From NCBI GenBank assembly GCA_029213065.1, contig JARGPH010000005.1, positions 153,617-217,616 of the forward strand: 64,000 nt of DNA, read 5' to 3'. Shown one piece after another: positions 23,665-32,266 of this stretch (position 1 is its first letter; each line of letters starts with the position of its first letter). The notes under the pieces were generated by a model. That model was not told the origin of the DNA. It searched no databases and worked only from the letters and a program-made list of their open reading frames with translations. This DNA comes from Verrucomicrobiales bacterium (GTDB lineage: Bacteria > Verrucomicrobiota > Verrucomicrobiia > Verrucomicrobiales > DEV007). Position numbers and translations under genes: made by a program.

Positions 23665-24441
23665 ATGAGTTTTGTTGAAGATCTTTTTTCTCTGAAGGGG
23701 CAAACCGCCGTTGTCATCGGTGGAACCGGAGTTTTGTGCGGTGAAATGGCAACCGGCCTCGCGAAAGCGGGGGCAAAAGTGGCCATCGTCGGGCGGAGTG
23801 AGGAAAAAGGTGCGAAGCGGGTCGCAGCGATCGAGGCTCTCGGCGGTGAGGCATTCTTTGTTGCGGCTGACGTTGCTTCACGGGAATCACTGACCGAACT
23901 TCTCAATACCGTGCTGGAGCGGGAAGGGAAGATCGATATTCTCGTCAACGGGGCGGGCGTGAATTCCCCGACACCGGTGCTCGATATCACCGACGAGGAA
24001 TTTTCGAGAATTCTCGACATTAATCTCTCGGCAGTGTTGCGGAGCTGCCAGATTTTTGGTGCTCAGATGTTAAAACAGGGGCGGGGATCGATCATCAACG
24101 TGGGATCGATTTCAGGTCTCGGCCCCTTGAGCCGTGTCTTCACCTATTCGGCGAGCAAGGCAGCGGTGCACAATCTTTCGAAGAATCTCGCTCGCGAGTG
24201 GGCGGAACAGGGGGTGCGGGTTAATACGCTCGTCCCCGGTTTCTTCCCTGCTGAGCAAAATCGCAAGGTGCTCACCGAAGATCGCGTTGCAGCGATTATG
24301 GGGCACACCCCTGCAAATCGTTTTGGTGACGCGGATGAGCTGATCGGCTCGACGCTTCTGCTGGCTTCTCATGCCGCAGGATCGTTTGTTACCGGCGTGG
24401 AAATGATCGTCGACGGCGGCTTCTCGGCGATGTCGATCTAA
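23665..24441 (+). CDS. Short-chain dehydrogenase/reductase
   Basis: 258 residues from the ATG at 23665 ([13 protein letters not shown]). A nearby in-frame ATG at 23659 is also possible. It has an NAD(P)-binding glycine loop (GGTGVLCG, a variant of TGxxxGIG), NNAG equivalent NGAG, and the catalytic Ser-Tyr-Lys (SISG, then YSASK). The C-terminus [16 protein letters not shown] is typical of classical SDRs. Sequence resembles sugar-acid oxidoreductases (gluconate 5-dehydrogenase or mannonate oxidoreductase type), but substrate cannot be fixed from sequence alone. It lies 55 bases after pssA, possibly in one transcript. Confidence 0.9.
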   Translation: MSFVEDLFSLKGQTAVVIGGTGVLCGEMATGLAKAGAKVAIVGRSEEKGAKRVAAIEALGGEAFFVAADVASRESLTELLNTVLEREGKIDILVNGAGVNSPTPVLDITDEEFSRILDINLSAVLRSCQIFGAQMLKQGRGSIINVGSISGLGPLSRVFTYSASKAAVHNLSKNLAREWAEQGVRVNTLVPGFFPAEQNRKVLTEDRVAAIMGHTPANRFGDADELIGSTLLLASHAAGSFVTGVEMIVDGGFSAMSI

Positions 24442-24518
24442 AAGGCCCCGCTTCCGCTGTGTCGCATCGCGGTTGAAATCTATTTGGTTTCAGGTTCAGC
24501 TGTCATTAAGAGAAAAGA

Positions 24519-25013
24519 ATGAAGTATTCCAGTATTTTGATTATCGGGGTGGTCGCGCTGCTTTGCAGTTGTCAGAGCACGGAGGAGGAGCAGGCTTCTG
24601 AGGTTGCTCAGATTGAGTCCTCTCACCTCGGGCAGGAACCTGCCTTTGCTCAGGCTGACTACGATTCCAACGGGCAGCTCTCGGCGACGGAAGTGGCGAC
24701 CTATTATCATAGAGAGGCCCTCGCAGACTACGATCTGGATGGCGATTCTCATATCTCCAGAAGTGAGTGGGCTTCGGCGCATCCTTCTGCCGCTGAAACG
24801 GACGCGCACTTCAACCAATTTGATAAAGACGGAAATGGAAAAGTAACGGAAGGGGAAGCGGTTGCTTATGTGACGGAGCATGTCTCCTTCGGAGATTCAT
24901 TTTCAAAATACGACGCGAACGGTGACTTCAGCCTGCACTGGCAGGAGGTGGATGCCGCTGCTCCGACTGAAATGAATGTCACCCTGTTTTCGATTCATCC
25001 CCGGAATTCATAA
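24519..25013 (+). CDS. EF-hand lipoprotein
   Basis: 164 residues. The signal peptide ends in a lipobox (LLCSC, mature Cys 18), so the protein is probably membrane-anchored outside the cytoplasm. Four EF-hand-like loops follow: DYDSNGQLSATE, DYDLDGDSHISRSE, DKDGNGKVTEGE and DANGDFSLHWQE, each with D/N at the usual Ca2+-ligand positions. Such proteins are frequent in PVC bacteria and bind Ca2+, perhaps for envelope or protein-protein functions. It is a stand-alone gene. Confidence 0.88.
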   Translation: MKYSSILIIGVVALLCSCQSTEEEQASEVAQIESSHLGQEPAFAQADYDSNGQLSATEVATYYHREALADYDLDGDSHISRSEWASAHPSAAETDAHFNQFDKDGNGKVTEGEAVAYVTEHVSFGDSFSKYDANGDFSLHWQEVDAAAPTEMNVTLFSIHPRNS

Positions 25014-25495
25014 TTTCCCGGCGATTCCGTCGGCATTGCCGGTAGCGTGGAGATTCAGCCGGAGGCGGCGCGGAATGCTCAGGTAGAGGGAGTTTCCCCC
25101 AATTCAGATCTTTGCGGCGTCAATACGCCGATGTTCGCTGGGATGCCTGCGCTGGTGCCGCGAAGGCTTTTCCGGTATCTCGATGATGATTGGGATGTGA
25201 TCCGGTTGATTGTGCTGTTTCCTGCCAAACTAACAGGAATGGGCGGGATGCTATTTCCGGGGACCTGCTTTTGAAACAGTTCGAATATCCTGCCAGTAGC
25301 ACAATTAGCTCGAATAACGCCTTCAATCGGTGAATAGAAATTTTTCAAGAAAATTCAAAAAACCAGTCATTACGCATTTGTGCTAATTATACCATAAAAA
25401 CCATAAGATTTATAGTTGAGGTTTTTCCGAGTGGAAATACAGTTTGGTCAGGATTCTTGAGACGCTTGTGAGGGGCATAGTCAAGTTGATAGGAT
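25014..25495. other. Intergenic region without a clear gene
   Basis: About 480 bases. Two overlapping short open frames (25047-25274 plus, 25079-25348 minus) show no protein-like character; the minus one (MKNFYSPIEGV...) is only marginal. The right part (25345-25420) is AT-rich (ATTATACCATAAAAACCATA) and probably holds the promoter of the pseudopilin gene. Confidence 0.4.
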
Positions 25496-26740
25496 ATGAA
25501 ATTGTTTTCAGGCCGTGGGCACTCTATAACCAGTTACCGGAGTGCCTTTGGGGGAAGGCCTCGTTGTTCGGGAACTACCATGATGGACATGCTGATCACC
25601 GTCGGGTTGCTCGCGATCGGAGTGACGGTAGGGGTTACCGCCTACGGGGCTGTCTCTGAAAATTCACGACGAGTCAAATTGATCAGTGATGTGAGAAATC
25701 TCAATTCGGCAGTATGTGTATATATTGCCAATGGAGGTGATAAGTCGGAGTTGAAGGATGAGGCATCCGTCCTCCGAAAACTAAAGCAGACGAGGATACA
25801 TGAGACACGCCAGTTGAGTACCTTCGCGGGATCGGGGCAACTGATCGACTCCCGGATAAACTGCGTGCCTCAATCGAGTGAATTAGCACGTGATAAATGT
25901 GTTAAGGCCTATTGGTGTCCGAAGGCACTCGCTTTCAAGATTACTTCTGACAGTCGTCCCGGTATCCATAAGTTCTTTATGTGTGATAAGGCGGGGGAAA
26001 AGGACTATGGCGTTGACGAATCTCAAAGGGATACGGCTTTTACCTACGCGGAGCGTTCGAAGTGGATATGGGACTACGATGAGCGGCCTGCGGAAAAGAG
26101 AAAGGGTGTTTCAGCGGTTCCGCTTTACAATCGTGCCAATACCTCGATTCCTGTTCCCGAAACAATTGCGTCCACTGTTGGGACGGTTACTTCAGTTTCG
26201 GGGTTTAGTTCAAGGTCCGATTCCTACTCGAGGAGCGGGGGATCGAGCGGGGGATCCAGTGGGGGCTTTGCTTTAAACGCGGGATCCGGAACTGCCAGCA
26301 CGTCAGGAGGTGTCGCGATTAATGTGTTGTCAGACAATGTCAGTTCAGAAGAGGGGGAGCTGGCTGTCGGTGTTGCCAATCTGGAAATACGCCTCGACAA
26401 CGTTCCCGGAGTCGCGGTGCTGGGTAACGTGGCAAGTCGGGTCGCGACTGTCGGCGCAGATACTTTGGATACCGTTTCGAGCGAGGTGGTCCCTGTCGCT
26501 AAACGTTTGGAATCGTCAACTGTCCTCGCGGAAAGGCTCGCGATATCTGAAGGGGGGACGCGGGCGAATCTTGGTAAGGGCGAATCATCCGTATCTGAAG
26601 GAATCGCGCTGAATGGCGGTTCAGGTGATTCGAAAGCGACGAATGCTCTCACTGGAAATATAGGGGGCGGTGAGGCTTCTTCAACCGGAGGCGGGGCTAT
26701 CAATCTGGGTTCCGGGACTGCGCGAAGCGGGGGGGATTGA
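25496..26740 (+). CDS. Type IV pilin/pseudopilin-like protein with long Gly/Ser-rich tail
   Basis: 414 residues. The N-terminus has a basic leader ending in Gly followed by a hydrophobic helix (CSG-TTMMDMLITVGLLAIGV), the layout of a prepilin peptidase site; Asp replaces the usual Glu at +5. The next 150 residues contain the expected globular region with Cys pairs (SAVCVYI, INCVPQS, RDKCVKAYWCP). From about 220 the protein is low-complexity (SYSRSGGSSGGSSGGFAL, later repeated NAGSG/NGGSGDS/LGSGT motifs). PVC bacteria have many secretion-system pseudopilins; the tail suggests a surface-exposed or secreted subunit. An AGGA sequence precedes the ATG. Function is inferred. Confidence 0.75.
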   Translation: MKLFSGRGHSITSYRSAFGGRPRCSGTTMMDMLITVGLLAIGVTVGVTAYGAVSENSRRVKLISDVRNLNSAVCVYIANGGDKSELKDEASVLRKLKQTRIHETRQLSTFAGSGQLIDSRINCVPQSSELARDKCVKAYWCPKALAFKITSDSRPGIHKFFMCDKAGEKDYGVDESQRDTAFTYAERSKWIWDYDERPAEKRKGVSAVPLYNRANTSIPVPETIASTVGTVTSVSGFSSRSDSYSRSGGSSGGSSGGFALNAGSGTASTSGGVAINVLSDNVSSEEGELAVGVANLEIRLDNVPGVAVLGNVASRVATVGADTLDTVSSEVVPVAKRLESSTVLAERLAISEGGTRANLGKGESSVSEGIALNGGSGDSKATNALTGNIGGGEASSTGGGAINLGSGTARSGGD

Positions 26741-26829
26741 CCTGTGTAGTTCGAACCGGTTGGTCAACCGGTTTGTGGGTCGGTCAGGTAAGCCGTTCGC
26801 AGAGGAAAACAAGCAGATATTGGTAAAGC

Positions 26830-29800
26830 CTACTCAACAACCATCTCACCTTTCATCACGATCCAGTGACCGGGGAAGGTGCAGAGGTAGGGATACACAC
26901 CGGGTTCTTGAGGAGCCTTGAATCGAAGGATTTCTCCGGTGTCGGGCCCGAGCAGTTTGCTGTGGTGAAGGATCTTATCTGATTCGGGGATGAAGCCTTT
27001 GCTCAGCCCTGATGGATCTTTGGCCATTTCGTTTCCTGCCATACCCACTTCTTCAAGCGCGCCCGGCTCGACGATGACAAGGTTGTGCTGAGTCGCATCG
27101 GGGTTGGTGAAGGTCAGCTTGACGGGCTGGCCGGCTTTCACGGTGAATTTCGTATTCGTGAAAAGGAGTCTTTCGGGGACGCAGGAGATCTCTACGGTGG
27201 CGAGGTTCTTCTGCCTGTCGAAACGGGCTTCCTTCGGGCTGCGCTTCGTGAGGCCGTCTTCAATTTTAGCGTCGCCGGTCCAGCTTGCGGAGAATTCCGC
27301 CAGCTTCGGATGGGCTGAGAGAAATGCTTCGTTGCCTTTCCAGTGCTGAGACAAAGCTGCCGAACCGAGGCTGCATCGCATCGCGTATTCGAGATGGGTT
27401 TCCATGGGGTGATCGAGCACCCCGAGGATGGCTTCGAGGGATTCTTTGGTTCCGATATACGAAGCTGCGTTGGCTGCCTCCATCCTCACAATGCCGTTTT
27501 CGTCATTGGCGGCAGCGGCGAGAAGCGGCATCGCGTCGGCGTCGAATTCACTGTGCCAGTAACGGAGCTGACGAGTCGCTGCGGCGCGGGCGAGGTGGTT
27601 GTCGCATTTGAGCAATGATTCCAGAAGGGCGGGGCGGGTAGCTCCGATACCCCGGTAGACCCAGATCGCCTCGAGTTGACGGTGACGGAAATCCTCGTCG
27701 GTTTCATTGAGATTCGCGACCCAGTGGTCGAGCGCTTTTTCGACGGCGGCGGCGTCATGGTTGTCGCGCAGTTCGCGCTTCGTCCAGTAACGGTAGCGAT
27801 ACTCGGGGCGCTTCAGATTCTCGAGGAGTGCTTCGAGCGATGCGCCCGCAAATTGAGGGGGCTCCTGAAGTTCCGCGCCTTTCGGAGTGACTCTCCAGAT
27901 GCGCCCGCTCTTCCGGTCGCGGCGGGGATCGCGCAGGGAATACTGCGCGTGGCCTTTCACGGGATTGTACCAGTCGCAGATATACATGGCACCGCGCGGC
28001 CCGTAGCGAATATCGACGGGTATGAAGCTCAAATTCTCGGAGAAAATGAGATCGCTGACATACTCCTCAGTAAAGTGGTCCTCCTTTTCGACCCACTTGT
28101 GAATCTCGATGCGGTTGGTGGGTTTGTAGCGGGCTTTGATAAAGCCGCCCTGCATCTCCTTCGGCCATGAGGCAAAATCGACGAACTCGTGGCCGCAGGT
28201 TCCTGAATAGGCGGGGATCCCTACAGCCTTGGGATGTTGCTCCGGATAGGGAGGATTCGTTGCGTGAAAAGCGGACGCGAAAATGGGATGGCTCGCGACG
28301 TGGTGCCCCCATTTGTCAAAGGTGACACCCCAGGGATTCGTGTTCGGGTAGGCTCCGAAACTGGTCAGCTTCTGGCTGTCGGGGCGGAATTGAAACCAGG
28401 CTGAGTTTTTGGCTCTGATAGGGCCGTAGGGAGTCTCGACCTGCGAATTGTGAAAGATCGACTCGCGAAAGAGGAGATCACCGTCAGGAGTGAAGGTGAA
28501 ATCGTGGAGCGCGTGGTGGGAGTCTTCGCAACCGAAGCCGGTGAGCGGGTGGCGTCTCCAGTCAGCCTTGTCGTCTCCGTCGGTGTCGCGCAGTTGTGCG
28601 AAGTGAGGTTCCTCGGAGACAAAGATGCCGTCTTTGTAGAGTTCAAAGGAGAGTGGAATGTGAACGTCGTCGGCCCAGACCGTTGATTTGTCAGCTTTGC
28701 CATCGTTGTCGGTGTCTTCGAGAATCACTATTTTATCGTTGGGTTCCTGACCGGGATAAATGTGAGGGTAGGTCGTGGAGCAGCTCACCCAGAGGCGCCC
28801 CTTCGAATCCCAACGCATCTGGATGGGGCAGGCGATTTCAGGAAACTCTTCTTCGCTGGCAAACAGGTTCACCTCAAAGCGGGGATCGACGCGAAAGGCA
28901 GCCTGCTCGTCTGCGGGCGAAAGCCACTCATTGGCGCCACGGGCTTCAATGACATCGCCGAGAGGAGGGACATTGGAATCATCGACTGGCGTCTCTCCGA
29001 ATGACTTTCCCTGTGCGATTTCCCGGGCGCGGGATTCGCGGTTCGCGGTCATGATTTCAAAGTTCCGCATCGCGGGGAGGAAGTCGAGGTAGCCATAGGT
29101 TTTGCTCCGGCCCCCGACATAGTAGAAGGTGTTGAGGGGGCGGTAGCGGCGGAAATACTGGCGGTTTTTGTCGACGATGATCTTGCGCAGTTCGTCGTTC
29201 GGATCCGGCGCTGACTCCCCGAAGGTCTCGCTGAAGAGTTGGTCGGCGAAAATTTTGTAGCCTTCGTCGAGGAGGTGCGCCCCGTTGATAGTGAGATCGG
29301 AGGCACCGTCCCGCATCGCTGCTTCTGTGGCGTCATAGACATTGGAAAAGCCGACGTTCTCCTTCTCCGCCACTTCCGCGATCGCATCGGAGTAGGCTTT
29401 GAGGTTGGCGTTGTTCAGGTCTGCTGCGGGAATATTTTCGATGTTTTCATTCGCGACAGGGGAAATAAGGACGATGCGGGGAGCGGTCTCACCGTTGAAG
29501 GCGCTCGTCTTCAGATCGATAAGCCAGGTTGTCATCCTTGCTTTAAAACTCCCGATTGCCTCGGGACCGGCAAAGGATTCGTTGTAGCCGAAGGCGGCGA
29601 AAATAACGTCGATCTTTTCGCGGGTGAGATGTTGCTTCACCGTCGCAAAATTGTCGGGACGCGGCTGCAGGTCGACTTCGTCAGCCGACCAGGAAAAGTT
29701 GCGGATTACCAGTTCGTGATCGGGGTGCGCGAGATGCAGGTAGGATTCAAAGTGGCCGAAATTCTGGGCGCGGTCGAGAAGGGTGTTCCCGATGAATGCG

Positions 29801-30129
29801 ATGCGGTCTCCTTTTTTCAGTTCGAGAGGTAAAGTGGTTTTTATCGGCTCCGCCTTTTCGGGATTCGGCGCATCGGTTGCGTAGATCCCGAACTCCGCGA
29901 GCGCGGGATCTTTCGGCGGGGCCGGCTTATCCAATTCCTCGTTTTTAGCGTCCCTGACATTCTTCTTTCGGGGATCTCTTCCGGTATCCTCGGGAATCAT
30001 TCCCGCCTCGGACTTGTTTCCCGTCTGCGCTTTTGAGGCACTCTTCTTTGCCGGTTTGTCTGCGCCTGATGCCGTTATCGCGAAGCAGAGGGAGAAGAGA
30101 AGTAAAAGTCGTGGAAAAGAATATTTCAT
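26830..30129 (-). CDS. Large secreted multi-domain protein: SGNH-like, PVC beta-propeller, HEAT, cupredoxin
   Basis: 1,099 residues with an N-terminal signal peptide (ending ITASGA). Residues about 90-310 look like an SGNH/GDSL-type hydrolase (DRIAFIGNTLLDR, then NGAHLLDEGYKIFADQ). About 400-760 is the beta-propeller of the PVC-type 'membrane-bound dehydrogenase' family (TIGR02604-type; IQMRWDSKGRLWVS, GPRGAMYICDWYNP). About 770-940 is HEAT-like (LARAAATRQLRYWHS). The C-terminal domain (about 990-1099) is a type-1 copper fold: QHNLVIVEPG, then YPYLCTFPGHWIVMKGEM supplies Cys, His and Met ligands. It is a probable periplasmic or surface enzyme acting on polysaccharide or its acyl groups, with copper electron transfer; the substrate is unknown. 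Confidence 0.88.
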   Translation of the reverse strand: MKYSFPRLLLLFSLCFAITASGADKPAKKSASKAQTGNKSEAGMIPEDTGRDPRKKNVRDAKNEELDKPAPPKDPALAEFGIYATDAPNPEKAEPIKTTLPLELKKGDRIAFIGNTLLDRAQNFGHFESYLHLAHPDHELVIRNFSWSADEVDLQPRPDNFATVKQHLTREKIDVIFAAFGYNESFAGPEAIGSFKARMTTWLIDLKTSAFNGETAPRIVLISPVANENIENIPAADLNNANLKAYSDAIAEVAEKENVGFSNVYDATEAAMRDGASDLTINGAHLLDEGYKIFADQLFSETFGESAPDPNDELRKIIVDKNRQYFRRYRPLNTFYYVGGRSKTYGYLDFLPAMRNFEIMTANRESRAREIAQGKSFGETPVDDSNVPPLGDVIEARGANEWLSPADEQAAFRVDPRFEVNLFASEEEFPEIACPIQMRWDSKGRLWVSCSTTYPHIYPGQEPNDKIVILEDTDNDGKADKSTVWADDVHIPLSFELYKDGIFVSEEPHFAQLRDTDGDDKADWRRHPLTGFGCEDSHHALHDFTFTPDGDLLFRESIFHNSQVETPYGPIRAKNSAWFQFRPDSQKLTSFGAYPNTNPWGVTFDKWGHHVASHPIFASAFHATNPPYPEQHPKAVGIPAYSGTCGHEFVDFASWPKEMQGGFIKARYKPTNRIEIHKWVEKEDHFTEEYVSDLIFSENLSFIPVDIRYGPRGAMYICDWYNPVKGHAQYSLRDPRRDRKSGRIWRVTPKGAELQEPPQFAGASLEALLENLKRPEYRYRYWTKRELRDNHDAAAVEKALDHWVANLNETDEDFRHRQLEAIWVYRGIGATRPALLESLLKCDNHLARAAATRQLRYWHSEFDADAMPLLAAAANDENGIVRMEAANAASYIGTKESLEAILGVLDHPMETHLEYAMRCSLGSAALSQHWKGNEAFLSAHPKLAEFSASWTGDAKIEDGLTKRSPKEARFDRQKNLATVEISCVPERLLFTNTKFTVKAGQPVKLTFTNPDATQHNLVIVEPGALEEVGMAGNEMAKDPSGLSKGFIPESDKILHHSKLLGPDTGEILRFKAPQEPGVYPYLCTFPGHWIVMKGEMVVE

Positions 30130-30229
30130 AGTGAAGCAGTCTATTTATAGCGGAGAAGGATTAATCAACCAGTCCGTGAAAGGGGAGGAAAAAGTCAGTG
30201 AGATAAATATCTGACTTGCAATGGCCTGC

Positions 30230-32266
30230 CTATTCGTGCCTCAGCGCGTCGACGGGACTGAGGCGCGAAGCTCTCAAGGCAGGGTAGAGTCCAAAGACGA
30301 CACCTGTGAGCACAGAAATGGTAAAAGCCAGTCCCGGGGCCCACGATTTGACGACCGTCACCATTCCACTGAAATGAGTGACGAGGGCGGGAACGGTGAG
30401 GCCGAGGGCGACCCCGATGAGGCCTCCGACCCCGGAAAGGAGAACTGCTTCGATCAAAAACTGGAGGGTGATGTCCTGCCGGCGACCGCCGAGGGCGCGG
30501 CGGATTCCGATTTCGCGGGTTCGTTCCGTTACGCTCGCGAGCATGATGTTCATGATTCCAATCCCCCCGACGATGAGGCTGATCGTTGCGATTGACCCGA
30601 GCACGATCGTAAAAATCTGTTTAGTTCGTTCGGCCTGCTGCAGCAATTCGACGGGGACGATGACCTGGAAGTCCGGTTTGTCGTGGTTGGCCTCGAGCAG
30701 GTGCCGGATCGCTTCGGCTTTTGATTCCACTTCGACCGGATCATCGACGACGACGGTGACTTCATGGAACTCGACTTTCTCCGCTTCGAAGCTGCCGGTC
30801 CTTGATTTGTAGATCACTTCGCCGAAACGCTCTAACATTGTTTCCAGCGGAATATACATTTCGTATTCACGGGTTCCGGTTTCCTCCTCTCCCGGTAAGC
30901 CTTCGGTGCTGTCGAGAACCCCTATGACTTTGTAGTAGGTATCGCCCAGCTTGACGTCGCCTCCGAGGGTGGGGCTGAGCGGAAAGAGCTTTCTCGATAC
31001 CGATTCACTGATGACGCAGACGTTCTGCTTCGCCTCCATTTCGATCAGGTTGAAAAAACGACCCTTCAGGAGCTTGCGATTTCGCATCTCGGGGAAAAGT
31101 GGGATCACTCCTGAAACGACCGTGTCGACTCGCCTCGTTTTGTGGCTGACATAGTCTCCGATCTCCCTATTCGGAACCACCATCCTGATTCCGGGAATCG
31201 TGGAGATGATCTGGCGGACATCACGTGCCGAGATTCCGTAGTCGAGGACAAAGGAGCGCTTTTCTCCGCTGTCGCTGCCTCCGGGTGGTTTTACGCTGCG
31301 GAGAATCACATTCTGGCTTCCCAGTTTTCGTATTTGTTCCTGCGCCTCGAAGCTGGCTCCTTCACCAATTGCGAGCATCGCGATGACGGATGAGACGCCG
31401 AATACGATTCCGAGAGCGGTGAGCAATGAACGGAGCCGGTGCAGCCAGAGGCTTTTCAATCCCAGAAGAATCGTGCGCTTGAAATTCAGGGCGGGGAAAA
31501 GCGTTTCAGGTTCTCCCGTAGTCGAGGGCGAAGACGTCAGCGCATCAGCGGATTCCAGCCCCACCGGCCTGTCTCGAATCGCAAGGTCACTTTCGACTTT
31601 GCCGTCACGGAGGCGAAGGATGCGGTTGCCCCGTTTTGCCATCTCCTCATCGTGGGTCACAAAAATGAGGGTCTTGCCTTCCCTGTTCAGCTGCGCAAAG
31701 ATCGCGAGAATTTCCTCTCCGGATTTGCTGTCGAGATTCCCCGTCGCTTCGTCGGCGAGGATGACAGGTGGATCATTTGCGAGAGCGCGGGCAATTGCGA
31801 CCCGCTGTTGCTGTCCGCCGGAAAGCTCGTTCGGCCGGTGGTGGACACGATCGGCGAGTCCTACCTTTGCCGCGAGTTCGAGAGCTCGTTTCCGGCTCTG
31901 CTGTTCGGAGACTCCCCGGTAATACAAAGGCACCTCAATGTTCTCGAGAACGGTGAGCTGAGGAATCAGATTGTAGGACTGAAAGATAAAGCCAAGCCGC
32001 CTCCCGCGAACCCCGGAGAGGGTTTCATCGTCGAGATGGGAGACGTTTTCGGTATCGAGGACGTAGTCGCCCTCGTTGGGCTGGTCGAGACAGCCGAGGA
32101 GATTCAGCATCGTCGATTTTCCGCATCCGGACGGTCCCATGATGCAGAGGTAGTCCCCGCGATTCACCGTGATCGAAACGCCGTCGAGCGCCTTGACGAC
32201 GGAGTCGCCCATGCGGTAGGCCCGCTTCACGCCGTCGAGTTCAATGATGGGAACCGGCGAACTCAT
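30230..32266 (-). CDS. MacB-like ABC transporter (ATPase-permease fusion)
   Basis: 678 residues. ATPase domain 1-235: Walker A GPSGCGKST (44-52), signature LSGGQQQRVAIARAL, Walker B VILADEATG, H-loop FVTHD. A MacB-type permease follows: first TM near 276-300, a large periplasmic domain, then three TM helices at the C-terminus (GSIATISLIVGGIGIMNIMLA and after). It should pair with the HlyD-family protein upstream, whose stop overlaps its start by four bases (ATGA). MacAB-type pumps export peptides, macrolides or lipoprotein-like substrates across the periplasm; an outer-membrane TolC partner is not in the window. Confidence 0.95.
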   Translation of the reverse strand: MSSPVPIIELDGVKRAYRMGDSVVKALDGVSITVNRGDYLCIMGPSGCGKSTMLNLLGCLDQPNEGDYVLDTENVSHLDDETLSGVRGRRLGFIFQSYNLIPQLTVLENIEVPLYYRGVSEQQSRKRALELAAKVGLADRVHHRPNELSGGQQQRVAIARALANDPPVILADEATGNLDSKSGEEILAIFAQLNREGKTLIFVTHDEEMAKRGNRILRLRDGKVESDLAIRDRPVGLESADALTSSPSTTGEPETLFPALNFKRTILLGLKSLWLHRLRSLLTALGIVFGVSSVIAMLAIGEGASFEAQEQIRKLGSQNVILRSVKPPGGSDSGEKRSFVLDYGISARDVRQIISTIPGIRMVVPNREIGDYVSHKTRRVDTVVSGVIPLFPEMRNRKLLKGRFFNLIEMEAKQNVCVISESVSRKLFPLSPTLGGDVKLGDTYYKVIGVLDSTEGLPGEEETGTREYEMYIPLETMLERFGEVIYKSRTGSFEAEKVEFHEVTVVVDDPVEVESKAEAIRHLLEANHDKPDFQVIVPVELLQQAERTKQIFTIVLGSIATISLIVGGIGIMNIMLASVTERTREIGIRRALGGRRQDITLQFLIEAVLLSGVGGLIGVALGLTVPALVTHFSGMVTVVKSWAPGLAFTISVLTGVVFGLYPALRASRLSPVDALRHE

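Noticed and set aside
25047..25348. Two small overlapping open frames
   Set aside because: Both are short, overlap on opposite strands and show no recognisable pattern, so neither is called.
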